A DNA stretch of 35,072 bases from NCBI GenBank assembly GCA_026125665.1, contig JAHCKS010000054.1, forward strand, positions 1-35,072. Direction: 5' to 3'. This stretch comes from Rubrivivax sp. (GTDB lineage Bacteria; Pseudomonadota; Gammaproteobacteria; Burkholderiales; Burkholderiaceae_C). Under the pieces are notes generated by a model. The model saw only the letters and a list, made by a program, of their open reading frames with translations, was not told the DNA's origin and did not search any database. This document shows positions 26,533 to 35,050 of this stretch, piece after piece. Numbering within the stretch: position 1 is the first letter of the stretch; each line of letters begins with the position of its first letter. Made by a program: the position numbers and the translations under genes.

Positions 26533-27717
26533 CTACTTGCTCAGCATCCGCATCGCCCCCTCCAGCCCCGCCAGCGTCAGCGGAAACATGCGCTGGTTCA
26601 TCAGCTGCTGCACGATGGCGATGCTCTGGCGGTAGCCCCACACGCCCTGCGGCTCGGGGTTGATCCAGGCGAACTTCGGGAACGCGTGCGTCAGGCGCTG
26701 CAGCCACTCGGCACCCGGCTCCTCGTTGTTGTACTCGACGCTGCCGCCCGGCTGCAGGATCTCGTAGGGGCTCATCGTCGCGTCGCCGACGAAGACGAGC
26801 TTGTAGTCCTTGTTGTACTTGCGGATCACGTCCCAGGTGGGGAACTTCTCGCTGAAGCGGCGGCGGTTGTTCTTCCACATGAAGTCGTAGACGCAGTTGT
26901 GGAAGTAATAGAACTCGAGGTGCTTGAACTCGGTCTTCGCGGCGCTGAACAGCTCCTCGACGCGGTGGATGTGCTCGTCCATCGTGCCGCCGACGTCCAT
27001 CAGCAGCAGCACCTTCACCTTGTTGTGGCGCTCGGGCACCATCTTGATGTCCAGCAGCCCGGCGTTGGCCGCCGTCGAGTGGATGGTGTCGTCGAGGTCC
27101 AGTTCCTCCTCGGCGCCCTCGCGCGCGAAGCGGCGCAGCCGGCGCAGCGCAACCTTGATGTTGCGCGTGCCCAGCTCCTTCGTGTCGTCGTAGTCCTTGT
27201 ACGCGCGCTGGTCCCAGACCTTGACCGCGCTGCGGTTGCGCCCCTTGTCCTGGCCGATGCGCACGCCCTGCGGGTTGTAGCCGTAGGCGCCGAAGGGGCT
27301 GGTGCCGGCGGTGCCGATCATGCGGCTGCCACCCTGGTGGCGCTCCTTCTGCTCCTCGAAGCGCTTCTTCAGCGTGGCCATCAGCTCGTCCCAGCCCATC
27401 TTCTCGATGGCCGCCTTGTCCTCGGGCGAGAGCTCCAGCTCCAGCGTCTTGCGCAGCCACTCCAGCGGGATGTCGCGGCTGAAGTCGGCGAGCAGCTCGA
27501 CGCCCTTGAAGTAGGCCGCGAAGGCGCGGTCGAAGCGGTCGAAGTGGGCCTCGTCCTTGACCAGCGCGGTGCGCGCCAGGTAGTAGAACTTGTCCACGGT
27601 CGGGCCGCCATCGTCGTCGATGACGCCGGCGCGCAGCGCCTCCAGCAGGGTCAGGTACTCCTTCACGGAGACCGGCAGCTTGGCGGCGCGCAGCGTGTAG
27701 AAGAAGTCGATCAGCAT
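26533..27717 (-). CDS. CoxE-like von Willebrand factor A domain protein
   Basis: Protein of 394 residues of the CoxE/VWA type, which works with MoxR ATPases in protein maturation or metal-centre insertion. The N-terminal half is helical (MLIDFFYTLRAAKLPVSVKEYL). From about residue 233 on is the VWA domain with LLLMDVGGTMDEH: Asp241, Gly243 and Thr245 occupy the DxSxS metal (MIDAS) positions, so the first Ser is Gly. This DVGG form is usual for the subfamily. The start is ATG 27715-27717, as expected for the family. A MoxR ATPase gene lies at 31844-32692 on the same strand. The two are normally adjacent but here about 4 kb and three genes separate them. The target protein is unknown. Confidence 0.88.
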   Translation of the reverse strand: MLIDFFYTLRAAKLPVSVKEYLTLLEALRAGVIDDDGGPTVDKFYYLARTALVKDEAHFDRFDRAFAAYFKGVELLADFSRDIPLEWLRKTLELELSPEDKAAIEKMGWDELMATLKKRFEEQKERHQGGSRMIGTAGTSPFGAYGYNPQGVRIGQDKGRNRSAVKVWDQRAYKDYDDTKELGTRNIKVALRRLRRFAREGAEEELDLDDTIHSTAANAGLLDIKMVPERHNKVKVLLLMDVGGTMDEHIHRVEELFSAAKTEFKHLEFYYFHNCVYDFMWKNNRRRFSEKFPTWDVIRKYNKDYKLVFVGDATMSPYEILQPGGSVEYNNEEPGAEWLQRLTHAFPKFAWINPEPQGVWGYRQSIAIVQQLMNQRMFPLTLAGLEGAMRMLSK

Positions 27718-27905
27718 GGTCGGGGCGGTTCGCGGCCGGCCGGCGGTCGGACGGCGGCGCCGGACACCCATTGTGAACGCTCGCCCGCCTTCCCGGCGCC
27801 CGGGCGGGCTCAAGTCCCGGTGCGCCGCGCCGACAACAGGATCAGCGCCGGAGGACGACGCGGCCGCCCGCGCGCGCCCGCCGCCTCGCCGCGCGCACCG
27901 CCGCG
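27718..27905. other. Divergent intergenic region, VWA / diguanylate cyclase
   Basis: 188 bp that must carry promoters for both genes. I see no convincing -10/-35 pair or ribosome binding site. A 7-bp inverted repeat GCCCGCC (27783-27789) and GGCGGGC (27803-27809) is present, not clearly functional. Confidence 0.35.
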
Positions 27906-29072
27906 ATGAACCAAGCCCAGATCGTCCTCACGCTGATCCTGCTGCAGCAGGGGCTGGCCGTCTTCGCGTGGTGGGGGGCGGCGCGGCTGCTGCGCGTGTC
28001 GCGCGTATCGGCACTGCACTGGGCGGCGGCGTCCGCGGTGATCACGCTGACGCTGGTGCTGTATGCGCTGATCGGCCTCGTGCCGGGCGTGCTGGCGCAC
28101 GGACTGTCCAACGCCCTGGTGCCGCTGGCCTTCGTGCTGCTGCGCCGTGGCGTGCAGCGCTTCGTGCGCCTGCGCTACAGCGACCTCGAGCACCAGGCCC
28201 TGGTCCTCGTGTCGGCTGTCGTCATCGCCGCCGGCTGGCAGGCCGGCGCGCCGGAGTCGCTGCCCATCCTGGTGGCCACCGCGGTGCCGGCCTGGTGCCT
28301 GCTGCGCATGGCCGTCGAGAGCCACGCCTCGCTGCAGGCGGAGTTCGGCGCCAGCGCGGCGCGTGTCTTCGGCGGCGCGATCGGCCTGCTGGGCCTGCTG
28401 TTCGCGCTGCGCTTCGTCGCCGGCCTGGCCTGGCCGGAGCTGGCGGCGCGGCCGGTGGGCGTGGACACGCCGCTGAATACGCTGCTGGTGATGTCCTTCA
28501 TGGTCATCGGCCTGATGCTGCAGATGGTGCTGGGCCTGCTGGTCGTGATGCGGCTGGCGCAGCGGCTGAGCCACCTCTCGCGCCACGACTCGCTGACCGG
28601 GCTGCCGAACCGGCGCGTGATGCAGGACGCGATCACCACCGCGCGGCTGCGCCACCTGCGCCGCGGCACGCCCTACGCGCTGCTGGCGGTGGACGTGGAC
28701 CACTTCAAGCGCGTCAACGACGAGCACGGCCATGCCGTCGGCGACGAGGCGCTGGTGCACGTGGCGCGCGCGCTGCGCGAGTCGCTGCGCAGCGACGACT
28801 GCGTCGCGCGCATGGGCGGCGAGGAGTTCTGCGCGCTGCTGGGCGACTGCGACCGCGACGAGGCGCTGGCCCATGCCGAGCGGCTGCGCGGCGCCGTGGC
28901 GGCGACGCCGCTGCGCCTGGCCGACGGCCGGCCGCTGAGGCTGACGGTCAGTGTCGGCGTCGCGCTGGCCGCCGACGCGGTCGAGCCGCGCGCGCTGCTG
29001 GAGCAGGCCGACGGCGCGCTCTACGCGGCCAAGGACGCCGGCCGCAACCGCGTCGTGCTGCACGCGGCCTGA
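27906..29072 (+). CDS. Membrane-bound diguanylate cyclase (GGDEF)
   Basis: Makes the second messenger c-di-GMP from two GTP molecules. The protein has 388 residues. The N-terminal half has about six membrane helices (5-215), with no recognisable periplasmic ligand domain. The C-terminal GGDEF domain (about 225-388) begins with HDSLTGLPNRR and holds the intact active site GGEEF (304-308). The allosteric inhibition site RxxD is also intact (RSDD, 295-298, five residues before GGEEF), so an active, product-inhibited enzyme is predicted. No EAL partner is present. It is convergent with the S9 peptidase gene and divergent from the VWA gene. It may control biofilm or motility, but the signal is unknown. 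Confidence 0.93.
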   Translation: MNQAQIVLTLILLQQGLAVFAWWGAARLLRVSRVSALHWAAASAVITLTLVLYALIGLVPGVLAHGLSNALVPLAFVLLRRGVQRFVRLRYSDLEHQALVLVSAVVIAAGWQAGAPESLPILVATAVPAWCLLRMAVESHASLQAEFGASAARVFGGAIGLLGLLFALRFVAGLAWPELAARPVGVDTPLNTLLVMSFMVIGLMLQMVLGLLVVMRLAQRLSHLSRHDSLTGLPNRRVMQDAITTARLRHLRRGTPYALLAVDVDHFKRVNDEHGHAVGDEALVHVARALRESLRSDDCVARMGGEEFCALLGDCDRDEALAHAERLRGAVAATPLRLADGRPLRLTVSVGVALAADAVEPRALLEQADGALYAAKDAGRNRVVLHAA

Positions 29073-29104
29073 GCGCGCCGCGCGGCCGGGCCGTTGCGGC
29101 GCTC
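29071..29104. terminator. Possible bidirectional terminator hairpin
   Basis: GAGCGCGCCGC (29071-29081) can pair with GCGGCGCTC (29096-29104) with a two-base bulge, in the 43-bp gap between the stops of the diguanylate cyclase and S9 peptidase genes. It overlaps the cyclase stop codon and has no T-run. Confidence 0.3.
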
Positions 29105-29115
29105 CCGCGCCCCGC

Positions 29116-31200
29116 TCAGCCCGGGGCCGTGGACCGGGCCGCCGGCTTCCTGCGGGCCGGCTTCGCCGCCGCCTTGCCACGCTCGGGCTTCGCGGTCGCG
29201 TCGTGGCGGCGCAGCCAGTCGAAGAATTCCCGGTACCAGAGCCGGCTGTTGCGCGGCTTCAGGATCCAGTGGTTCTCGTCCGGGAACCACAGCAGCCGCG
29301 CGTCGACCTCCAGCGCCTTGAGCGTGTTGTAGTAGGCCAGGCCCTGGGCGTCGGGCACGCGGTAGTCCAGCGCGCCGTGGATGACCAGCGTGGGCGTGCG
29401 CATCGCGCCGGCGAAGGCATGCGGGCTCTGCGCGCGGATGCGCTCGGGGTCGGCCCAGTACCAGGCGCCCAGTTCCTTGGCATGCCAGTGCCAGGCGTCG
29501 TCGGCGAACATCGCCTGCCAGTCGAAGCACCCGGCGTGGCACACGTAGGCGCGGTAGCGCTCGGCCGGCAGGTGGCCGTTCATCCAGGCCACCATGAAGC
29601 CGCCGTAGCTGCCGCCGGCGGCGAACAGCCGCGCCGGGTCGGCCCAGGGTTCCTTCAGCAGCGCGTCGGTGGCGGCCTCGACGTCCTGCAGTTCGAGCGC
29701 GCCCCAGCGGTGCGTGATGCTGTCCAGGAAGGCGTAGCCGAAGCCGCTGGAGCCGTGGTAGTTGACGCCGGCGACGACATAGCCCTGGGCCGCGAACACC
29801 TGCGTGTTCCAGCGGTAGTGCCAGTTGTCGCCGGGGCCGGTGTGCGGGCCGCCGTGGATGTTGTGCAGCAGCGGGTACTTCTTCCGCGCGTCGAAGCCCG
29901 GCGGGAAGGTCAGCCAGACCTGCACGCGGTCGCCCTGCGCCCCCTTGACCCAGCGTTCCTCGACGCGGCCCAGGGCCAGCCCGGCGAGCAGGTCGTCGTT
30001 GAAGCGCTCGATGCGTCGCGGCGGCTCGCCGGGCGGGTGCACGTGCAGGCGCGCCGGGTGGCCGGCGCTGTCGGCCAGCGTGACCAGCGTGCCGGCCGCC
30101 TTGTCGAAGCCGGCGACCCAGCCGCCGGTCACCACGATCTCGGCGCGCCGCTCCGGCAGGTCGAAGCGCCACAGGTGCGTGCGCCCCTGCTGCTCGGCGG
30201 TGAACAGCAGTGCCTGGCCGTCGTCCTCCCAGTGCAGCGGCGCGTGCACCTCGTGGTCCCACTCGGCGCTGACGACCTCCCAGCCCCCGGTCTCGCGGTC
30301 CCAGACCGCGAGCTGGTCGGGCATCGTGTGCTTGACGCCCTGGTGGCTGGCGGTGAAGGCCAGCCGGTCGCCGTCGGGGCTGTAGCGCGGCGCGCCGAAG
30401 TCCCAGGCCTCGTCGCGCAGCAGCACCCGAACGCGGCCGGTCTTCAGGTCCATCTCGGCGATCGCCCGCCGGTGGTCCGCCCGCTTGACCGGGTGCGGGT
30501 CGAAGACGAAGGCCAGCCGGCGGCCGTCGGGCGCGATGTCGAAGTGCTCGATGCCGGGGTCGGCGCGCGGCAGTTCGTAGGCGGTGCCCTCGAACAGGTC
30601 GCGCACGCGGCCTTCGCCCGCGTCGCGCGCCAGCGTCAGCAGCTGCAGCCGCGGCACGCGCCCCATCGGCAGGTTGCGGTCCCAGTGCCGGTACTGGGCC
30701 TCGCTGGTGGCGTAGCCGGTCTCCTTGCGCTTGCGCCACTCGGCCATGCGCCTGCCTTGCGCCCGGGCGCCCTTCGCGTCGGGCCAGACCCAGGAGACGA
30801 AGACCAGCGCACGCCCGTCCGGGCACCAGCGGAAGGCCTCGACGCCGGTGGCCACGGTCGCCGCGCGCCGCGCCTCGCCGCCGTCGGGCGCGATCAGGTA
30901 CAGCTGCGCTTCCTCGTCCTTGCTGCCCTGCTGCTCGCGCTTGGCGGTGAAGGCGATCAGGTCGCCGTGCGGGCTCCAGCGCGGCGCGCCGTCCTTCTCG
31001 CCGCAGTGCGTCAGCGCGCGTGGTGCGCCGCCCAGCGTGGACAGCAGCCACAGCGACGTGGCGCCCTTGTTGTCGTCCATCGAGTAGCGCGTCAGCGCCG
31101 CGACCGCCTGCGCGCCGTCCGGCGACAGGCTGGGCGCGCCCAGGCGCTCGATCTTCCACAGGTCCTCGACGGTGATGGGGCGCGGCTTGCTCTTGGCCAA
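29116..31200 (-). CDS. S9-family prolyl-oligopeptidase-like serine peptidase
   Basis: Serine peptidase of 694 residues, of the dipeptidyl/acylaminoacyl-peptidase branch, that removes residues from short peptides. A seven-bladed beta-propeller (about 20-420, blade sequences such as GAPRWSPHGDLIAFTA) is followed by an alpha/beta hydrolase domain. The catalytic triad is Ser531 (GGSYGGF), Asp612 (HGALDYRVP) and His644 (DENHWIL). The tail is Lys/Ala/Pro-rich. There is no signal peptide, so it is probably cytoplasmic. The start is a TTG at 31198-31200, supported by GGAG (31208-31211 on the minus strand) seven bases upstream; no other in-frame start fits before Met38. It is the last gene of moxR-GNAT-S9, 34 bp after the GNAT stop. 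Confidence 0.92.
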   Translation of the reverse strand: MAKSKPRPITVEDLWKIERLGAPSLSPDGAQAVAALTRYSMDDNKGATSLWLLSTLGGAPRALTHCGEKDGAPRWSPHGDLIAFTAKREQQGSKDEEAQLYLIAPDGGEARRAATVATGVEAFRWCPDGRALVFVSWVWPDAKGARAQGRRMAEWRKRKETGYATSEAQYRHWDRNLPMGRVPRLQLLTLARDAGEGRVRDLFEGTAYELPRADPGIEHFDIAPDGRRLAFVFDPHPVKRADHRRAIAEMDLKTGRVRVLLRDEAWDFGAPRYSPDGDRLAFTASHQGVKHTMPDQLAVWDRETGGWEVVSAEWDHEVHAPLHWEDDGQALLFTAEQQGRTHLWRFDLPERRAEIVVTGGWVAGFDKAAGTLVTLADSAGHPARLHVHPPGEPPRRIERFNDDLLAGLALGRVEERWVKGAQGDRVQVWLTFPPGFDARKKYPLLHNIHGGPHTGPGDNWHYRWNTQVFAAQGYVVAGVNYHGSSGFGYAFLDSITHRWGALELQDVEAATDALLKEPWADPARLFAAGGSYGGFMVAWMNGHLPAERYRAYVCHAGCFDWQAMFADDAWHWHAKELGAWYWADPERIRAQSPHAFAGAMRTPTLVIHGALDYRVPDAQGLAYYNTLKALEVDARLLWFPDENHWILKPRNSRLWYREFFDWLRRHDATAKPERGKAAAKPARRKPAARSTAPG

Positions 31201-31234
31201 CGGGCTACTCCGGGTGGGGACAGGGAGCGTGTAT

Positions 31235-31825
31235 TCAGCGCGGCCGCGCGAGCTGCCAGTCCAGGTGCTGGCGCACGGTGGGCCACTCGGCGGCGGTGAT
31301 GCTGTAGACGGCGGTGTCGCGCAGCGTGCCGCCGGGGCCGACCATGTGCGCGCGCAGGATGCCGTCGAGCTGCGCGCCCAGGCGTTCGATGGCGCGCCGG
31401 CTCTGCACGTTCAGCCGGTGGGTGCGGAACTCCACCGCGATGCAGGCGAGCTGCTCGAAGGCATGCGCCAGCAGCAGCCGCTTGCACTGGGTGTTCAGCG
31501 GCGTGCGCTGCACGCGCGCCGCATACCAGGTGCTGCCGATCTCGACGCGGCGGTTGACGGCGTCGACATGCATGTAGGTCGTCATGCCGGCGATGCGGCC
31601 CTCGGCGTCGAAGACCGTGAACGGCAGCATGCTGCCGGCGGCCTGCAACGCGAGACGGCGCTCGATCTCGGCAGCCATGCCCTCGGGCGAGGGCACGCTG
31701 GTGTACCAGAGCCGCCACAGCTCGCCGTCGCGCGTGGCCTCGCGCAGGCCCTCGGCGTGGTCGGGCGACAGCGGCTCGAGCCGCGCATGCGCTGCGGCCA
31801 GCGTGACCGGGGCCGGCCAGCTCAC
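31235..31825 (-). CDS. GNAT-family N-acetyltransferase (RimJ/RimL-like)
   Basis: Transfers an acetyl group from acetyl-CoA to an amine, possibly a protein N-terminus or small molecule. The protein has 196 residues. The fold shows in ARLEPLSPDHAEGL, in the strand of VFDAEGRIAGMTTY, in the EIGSTWYAARVQRTPLN acceptor strand, and in the CoA-side helix RLLLAHAFEQL, with FRTHRLNVQSRRAIERLGA near the end. These match the RimJ/RimL group, where NxxSRRAIERLGA is the usual signature. It starts with GTG (31823-31825), preceded by GAGGG at a good distance. The gene begins 18 bp after the moxR stop and precedes the S9 peptidase. The substrate is unknown. Confidence 0.9.
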   Translation of the reverse strand: MSWPAPVTLAAAHARLEPLSPDHAEGLREATRDGELWRLWYTSVPSPEGMAAEIERRLALQAAGSMLPFTVFDAEGRIAGMTTYMHVDAVNRRVEIGSTWYAARVQRTPLNTQCKRLLLAHAFEQLACIAVEFRTHRLNVQSRRAIERLGAQLDGILRAHMVGPGGTLRDTAVYSITAAEWPTVRQHLDWQLARPR

Positions 31826-31843
31826 GACAGCCCTCGCGCCATG

Positions 31844-32692
31844 CTAGCGGTTGTGCCGCTGCATGAAGACGAGCTTCTCGAACAGCGTCACGTCCTGCTC
31901 GTTCTTCAGCAGCGCCCCGACCAGCGGCGGCACCGCGACCTTGTCGTCCTTGCTGTGCAGCGCCTCGGCCGGGATGTCCTCGGCCACCAGCAGCTTCAGC
32001 CAGTCCAGCAGCTCGCTGGTGCTGGGCTTCTTCTTCAGCCCGGGCAGGCCGCGCACGTCGTAGAAGGTCTTCAGCGCCGCCGACAGCAGCTCCTGCTTGA
32101 GCCCCGGGAAGTGCACGTCGACGATGGCCTTCATCGTGTCGGCGTCGGGAAACCTGATGTAGTGGAAGAAGCAGCGGCGCAGGAAGGCGTCGGGCAGTTC
32201 CTTCTCGTTGTTGCTGGTGATGAAGACGATGGGCCGGTGCCGCGCCTTGACCAGTTCGCGCGTCTCGTAGACGTAGAACTCCATGCGGTCCAGTTCGCGC
32301 AGCAGGTCGTTGGGGAATTCGATGTCGGCCTTGTCGATCTCGTCGATCAGCAGCGCCACCGGCTGCTCGGACGCGAAGGCCTGCCACAGCACGCCGCGCA
32401 CGATGTAGTTGCGGATGTCCTTCACGCGCGCCGCGTCGTCGGCGAGCTGGCTGTCGCGCAGCCGGCTCACGGCGTCGTATTCGTACAGGCCCTGCTGCGC
32501 CTTGGTCGTGCTCTTGATGTGCCACTGCAGCAGCGGCAGGCCGAGCGCGCGCGCCACCTCCTCGGCCAGCATGGTCTTGCCGGTGCCCGGCTCGCCCTTG
32601 ACGAGCAGCGGCCGCTGCAGCGTCACCGCGGCATTGACGGCCAGCATCAGGTCCTGCGTGGCGACATACTGGTCGGAACCGTGGAATTTCAT
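31844..32692 (-). CDS. MoxR-family AAA+ ATPase
   Basis: AAA+ chaperone-type ATPase, 282 residues, expected to work with a VWA protein in activating or remodelling a target. Walker A is GEPGTGKT (33-40), Walker B LLIDEID (114-120), sensor-1 region FITSNNEKELPDAFLRRCFF. The family's usual length is about 280-330. The ATG at 32690-32692 begins MKFHGSDQYVATQDL, the usual start; the longer frame upstream is a shadow of the cytochrome gene. First gene of the moxR-GNAT-S9 run. The VWA partner gene lies separately at 26533-27717. It is divergent from the cytochrome c gene, with close -10 boxes. Confidence 0.93.
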   Translation of the reverse strand: MKFHGSDQYVATQDLMLAVNAAVTLQRPLLVKGEPGTGKTMLAEEVARALGLPLLQWHIKSTTKAQQGLYEYDAVSRLRDSQLADDAARVKDIRNYIVRGVLWQAFASEQPVALLIDEIDKADIEFPNDLLRELDRMEFYVYETRELVKARHRPIVFITSNNEKELPDAFLRRCFFHYIRFPDADTMKAIVDVHFPGLKQELLSAALKTFYDVRGLPGLKKKPSTSELLDWLKLLVAEDIPAEALHSKDDKVAVPPLVGALLKNEQDVTLFEKLVFMQRHNR

Positions 32693-32745
32693 CGTTCGGG
32701 GGTGCGCGCCGGAGCAGGCCGGGGGGCGCCGGGAGGGGTCGGGCC

Positions 32746-32767
32746 AGTATAGGGCCACGCCTATAAT
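32746..32767. promoter_or_regulatory. Divergent -10 boxes of moxR and the cytochrome c gene
   Basis: TATAAT (32762-32767, plus strand) is a perfect -10 box, 30 bp before the cytochrome ATG. TATACT (minus strand, 32746-32751) is a good -10 for moxR, 53 bp before its ATG. The two hexamers are 10 bp apart, so the promoters probably compete. Neither has a recognisable -35 box, suggesting activator help or weak promoters. Confidence 0.55.
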
Positions 32768-32797
32768 GCGCGCTGCCCCGAACCGCAGCCCCCGACG

Positions 32798-33451
32798 ATG
32801 AGCAAAGCGATCTCCCTCCTGCTGGCGCTGGCCGGCGCCCTGGTCACCCTGCCGGCCGCGGCCGGGGACGTCGCCGCCGGCCAGAAGAAGGCCGCGATGT
32901 GCATCGGCTGCCACGGCATCGCCGGCTACCAGGCCAGCTTCCCCGAGATCCACAAGGTGCCGATGATCTCGGGCCAGAACGCCAAGTACATCGTCGCCGC
33001 GCTGACGGCGTACAAGAAGGGCGAGCGCAAGCACCCGACGATGCGCGGCCTGGCCGCCTCGCTGTCCGACGAGGACATGGCCGACCTCGGCGCCTTCTAC
33101 GAGCAGCATGGCGCCTCCAGCGTCAAGACGGTGGCCGCGACCACGCCGCGCGAGCCCTCCGCCGCCGTGGCCGCGCTGCTGACGCGCGGCGCCTGCGCGT
33201 CCTGCCACGGCGCCAACTACAACCAGCCGATCGACGGCACCTACCCGAAGATCGCGGGCCAGCATGCCGACTACCTGAATGTCGCGCTGCGCTCGTATGC
33301 CACCGAAGGCAACCCCAACATCGGCCGCGCCAACGCCATCATGGGCGCACAGGTCAAGCAGTTCACGCGCGCCGAGCTGAAGGCGATGGCCGACTACCTG
33401 GCCACGCTGCCCGGCGACCTGCGCGTGGTGCCGCAGCCGCGCTTCCGCTGA
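32798..33451 (+). CDS. Diheme cytochrome c (c4-like), periplasmic
   Basis: Electron carrier of 217 residues. An N-terminal signal peptide ends near Ala22 (LPAAAGD). Two c-type heme sites follow, CIGCH (35-39) and CASCH (133-137), in two similar halves. Met82 (TMRG) and Met182 (IMGA) are likely sixth ligands. Two hemes and about 200 residues match the cytochrome c4 type, which links the bc1 complex to terminal oxidases. The gene stands alone between its own -10 box and a strong terminator. No oxidase genes are near. The adjacent moxR may be a chance neighbour. Confidence 0.93.
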   Translation: MSKAISLLLALAGALVTLPAAAGDVAAGQKKAAMCIGCHGIAGYQASFPEIHKVPMISGQNAKYIVAALTAYKKGERKHPTMRGLAASLSDEDMADLGAFYEQHGASSVKTVAATTPREPSAAVAALLTRGACASCHGANYNQPIDGTYPKIAGQHADYLNVALRSYATEGNPNIGRANAIMGAQVKQFTRAELKAMADYLATLPGDLRVVPQPRFR

Positions 33452-33468
33452 AGCCGTCTCGCCGGACG

Positions 33469-33498
33469 AAGGCCGCCGCGTTCCGGCGGCCTTCTTGT
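33469..33498 (+). terminator. Rho-independent terminator of the cytochrome c gene
   Basis: A perfect 10-bp stem AAGGCCGCCG (33469-33478) with CGGCGGCCTT (33484-33493) closes a 5-nt loop, followed by CTTGT. It lies 17 bp after the stop codon. The AA/TT outer pairs also give short A/T flanks for the convergent EamA gene. Confidence 0.8.
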
Positions 33499-33509
33499 CT
33501 CCGGCGCCC

Positions 33510-34406
33510 TCAGGGTCTGGGCAGCCACCAGGGCAGCCGCAGCACCCCGGTGGCGAGCGCGGTGCCGAGCAGGATCACCGCGCAGCCGCCGACCATCGCC
33601 GGCGTCGGCACCTCGCGCAGGAAGACATAGCCCCACAGCGCTGCGAAGGCCGGAATCAGGAAGGTCACCGACATCGCGCGCGCCGCGCCGACGCGCGCGA
33701 TGAGGCGGAAATACAGGATGTAGGCGATGGCGGTGCACAGCACGGCCAGCAGCAGCGCGGCGACCCAGGCGCGTGCGCCGGGCGCGGTGGCCGGCCAGAA
33801 CCACCAGGCCAGCGGCGCCAGCACCAGCGCGGCGGCGGTCTGGCTGCCGGTGGCCACGGCCAGCGGCGGCACCGCGGCCGCGGCCCGCCTCGCATAGTTG
33901 GCGGCGAAGCCGTAGAGCAGCGTCGCCGTCACGCAGGCGGCGATGCCGATCGCCGGGCTCAGGCCCGACGCGTCCGGCCGCAGGTCGGCCTTGCCGATGG
34001 ACAGCGCGACGACGCCGGCGAAGCCCACCGCCAGCCCGAGCGCACGCGAGGCGCTCGGCCGCTCGGCCAGCCACAGCCAGGCGATCAGCGCGCCCCACAG
34101 CGGCGCGGTGGCGTTGAAGATGGCCATCAGCCCGATGCCCAGCACCAGCGCGGCGAGCGCGAACAGCGAGAACGGCAGCGCCGAATTGAGCACGCCGACG
34201 ACGGCCAGCGGCCGCCAGTGCCGCAGCAGCTGGTCGCCCTGGCCGCGCCACCACAGCAGCGGCAGCAGCAGCGCGCTCGCGCCGGCCACGCGCACGAAGG
34301 CCAGCGGCAGCGGACCGAATTCCGCCGCGCCCAGGCGCATGAACAGGAACGACGCGCCCCACAGCGCGGCGAGCAGCGCCAGCTCGCCGGCGTCGGAAGT
34401 TTTCAT
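33510..34406 (-). CDS. EamA-family (DMT) membrane transporter
   Basis: Inner-membrane transporter of 298 residues, ten predicted helices in two EamA repeats. The first repeat begins LALLAALWGASFLFMRLG, the second ATLLYGFAANYARR. Typical end features are FLIPAFAALWGYVFLREVP and GGCAVILLGTALA. Family members export amino acids, drugs or metabolites; the cargo is unknown. The ATG at 34404-34406 overlaps the stop of the upstream glycosylase remnant (ATGA, 4 bp), so it was probably co-translated with it. If the glycosylase frame is really broken upstream, coupling may be weaker. Longer frames upstream are shadows. Confidence 0.92.
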   Translation of the reverse strand: MKTSDAGELALLAALWGASFLFMRLGAAEFGPLPLAFVRVAGASALLLPLLWWRGQGDQLLRHWRPLAVVGVLNSALPFSLFALAALVLGIGLMAIFNATAPLWGALIAWLWLAERPSASRALGLAVGFAGVVALSIGKADLRPDASGLSPAIGIAACVTATLLYGFAANYARRAAAAVPPLAVATGSQTAAALVLAPLAWWFWPATAPGARAWVAALLLAVLCTAIAYILYFRLIARVGAARAMSVTFLIPAFAALWGYVFLREVPTPAMVGGCAVILLGTALATGVLRLPWWLPRP

Positions 34407-35050
34407 GGGGCAGGGCTCAGCGAGTTCCAGAGGCGCAGCACGGCATAGGCACGCCAGGGCCGCCAGGCCTCGGCCTGCGCCAGCGCGGCGCGCGGGGTGA
34501 GTGCGGCATCGCGCCGGCGCAGCGCCTTGAGCACGGCCACGTCGCCGGGCGGGAAGGCATCGGGCCAGCCGGCGGCGCGCATCGCGATGTAGTGCGCGGT
34601 CCACGCGCCGATGCCCGGCAGCGTGGTCAGCGCGTCCACCAGCGCCTGCGGCTCGCCCGGGCGCTCGATCAGCGCGGCGATCGTCGCCCAGGCCTGCGCC
34701 AGCGCCACCAGCGCCTGCGCGCGCGTGCGCACGATGCCGAGCTCGGCGATGTGTTCCAGCCGCGCATCGGACAGCCGCTCGGGTGCCGGGAAGGCGCGGG
34801 TGATGTCGTCCCAGGGGGTGGCCAGCGGCGTGCCGAAGCGCGCCACCAGGCGGGAGGCGAGCGTGCGTGCCGCGGCCACCGTCACCTGCTGGCCGAGCAC
34901 GGCACGCACGGCGAGCTCGAACGCATCCAGGCTGCCGGGCAGGCGGATGCCGGGCGCACCCGGCAGCGCCACCTGGGCGGCCGGCAGCGCGATGTCGGTC
35001 AGCAGCTGCTAGTCCAGCAGCAGCCGGCGCGACTGCAGGTACTGCAGCGG
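34403..35050 (-). pseudogene. Ada/AlkA-type DNA-3-methyladenine glycosylase, broken (stop plus internal deletion)
   Basis: Remnant of an alkylation-repair gene of the AraC-HTH plus AlkA type. The intact part is the HhH-GPD glycosylase domain (GTG start 34970-34972, 189 residues): LPGIGAWTAHYIAMR is the helix-hairpin-helix, and Asp in FPPGDVAV the catalytic aspartate. Upstream in the same frame are QLLTDIALPAAQVAL, then a TAG stop at 35009-35011, then SPLQYLQSRRLLLD before it. This looks like the end of the AraC-type HTH of such fusions (LLLAK-QLLTD-ALPVTQVAL type). The sequence then jumps straight to GIRLPGSLDAFELAVRAVL, so the rest of the HTH domain and the AlkA N-terminal domain are missing. 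The junction is near a repeated GCGCTGCCGG. Because adapter sequence follows, misassembly is as likely as a true pseudogene. The 189-residue fragment might still be made but lacks the N-terminal domain. Confidence 0.75.

Noticed and set aside
32693-33265. Longer N-terminus for MoxR upstream of the ATG at 32690-32692
   Set aside because: The extension overlaps the cytochrome c gene on the opposite strand and both -10 boxes; the shorter start matches the family.
35009-35011. TAG in the AlkA frame read as a recoded amino acid
   Set aside because: No recoding signal or pyrrolysine system is seen, and the adjoining deletion and adapter make error or decay far simpler.
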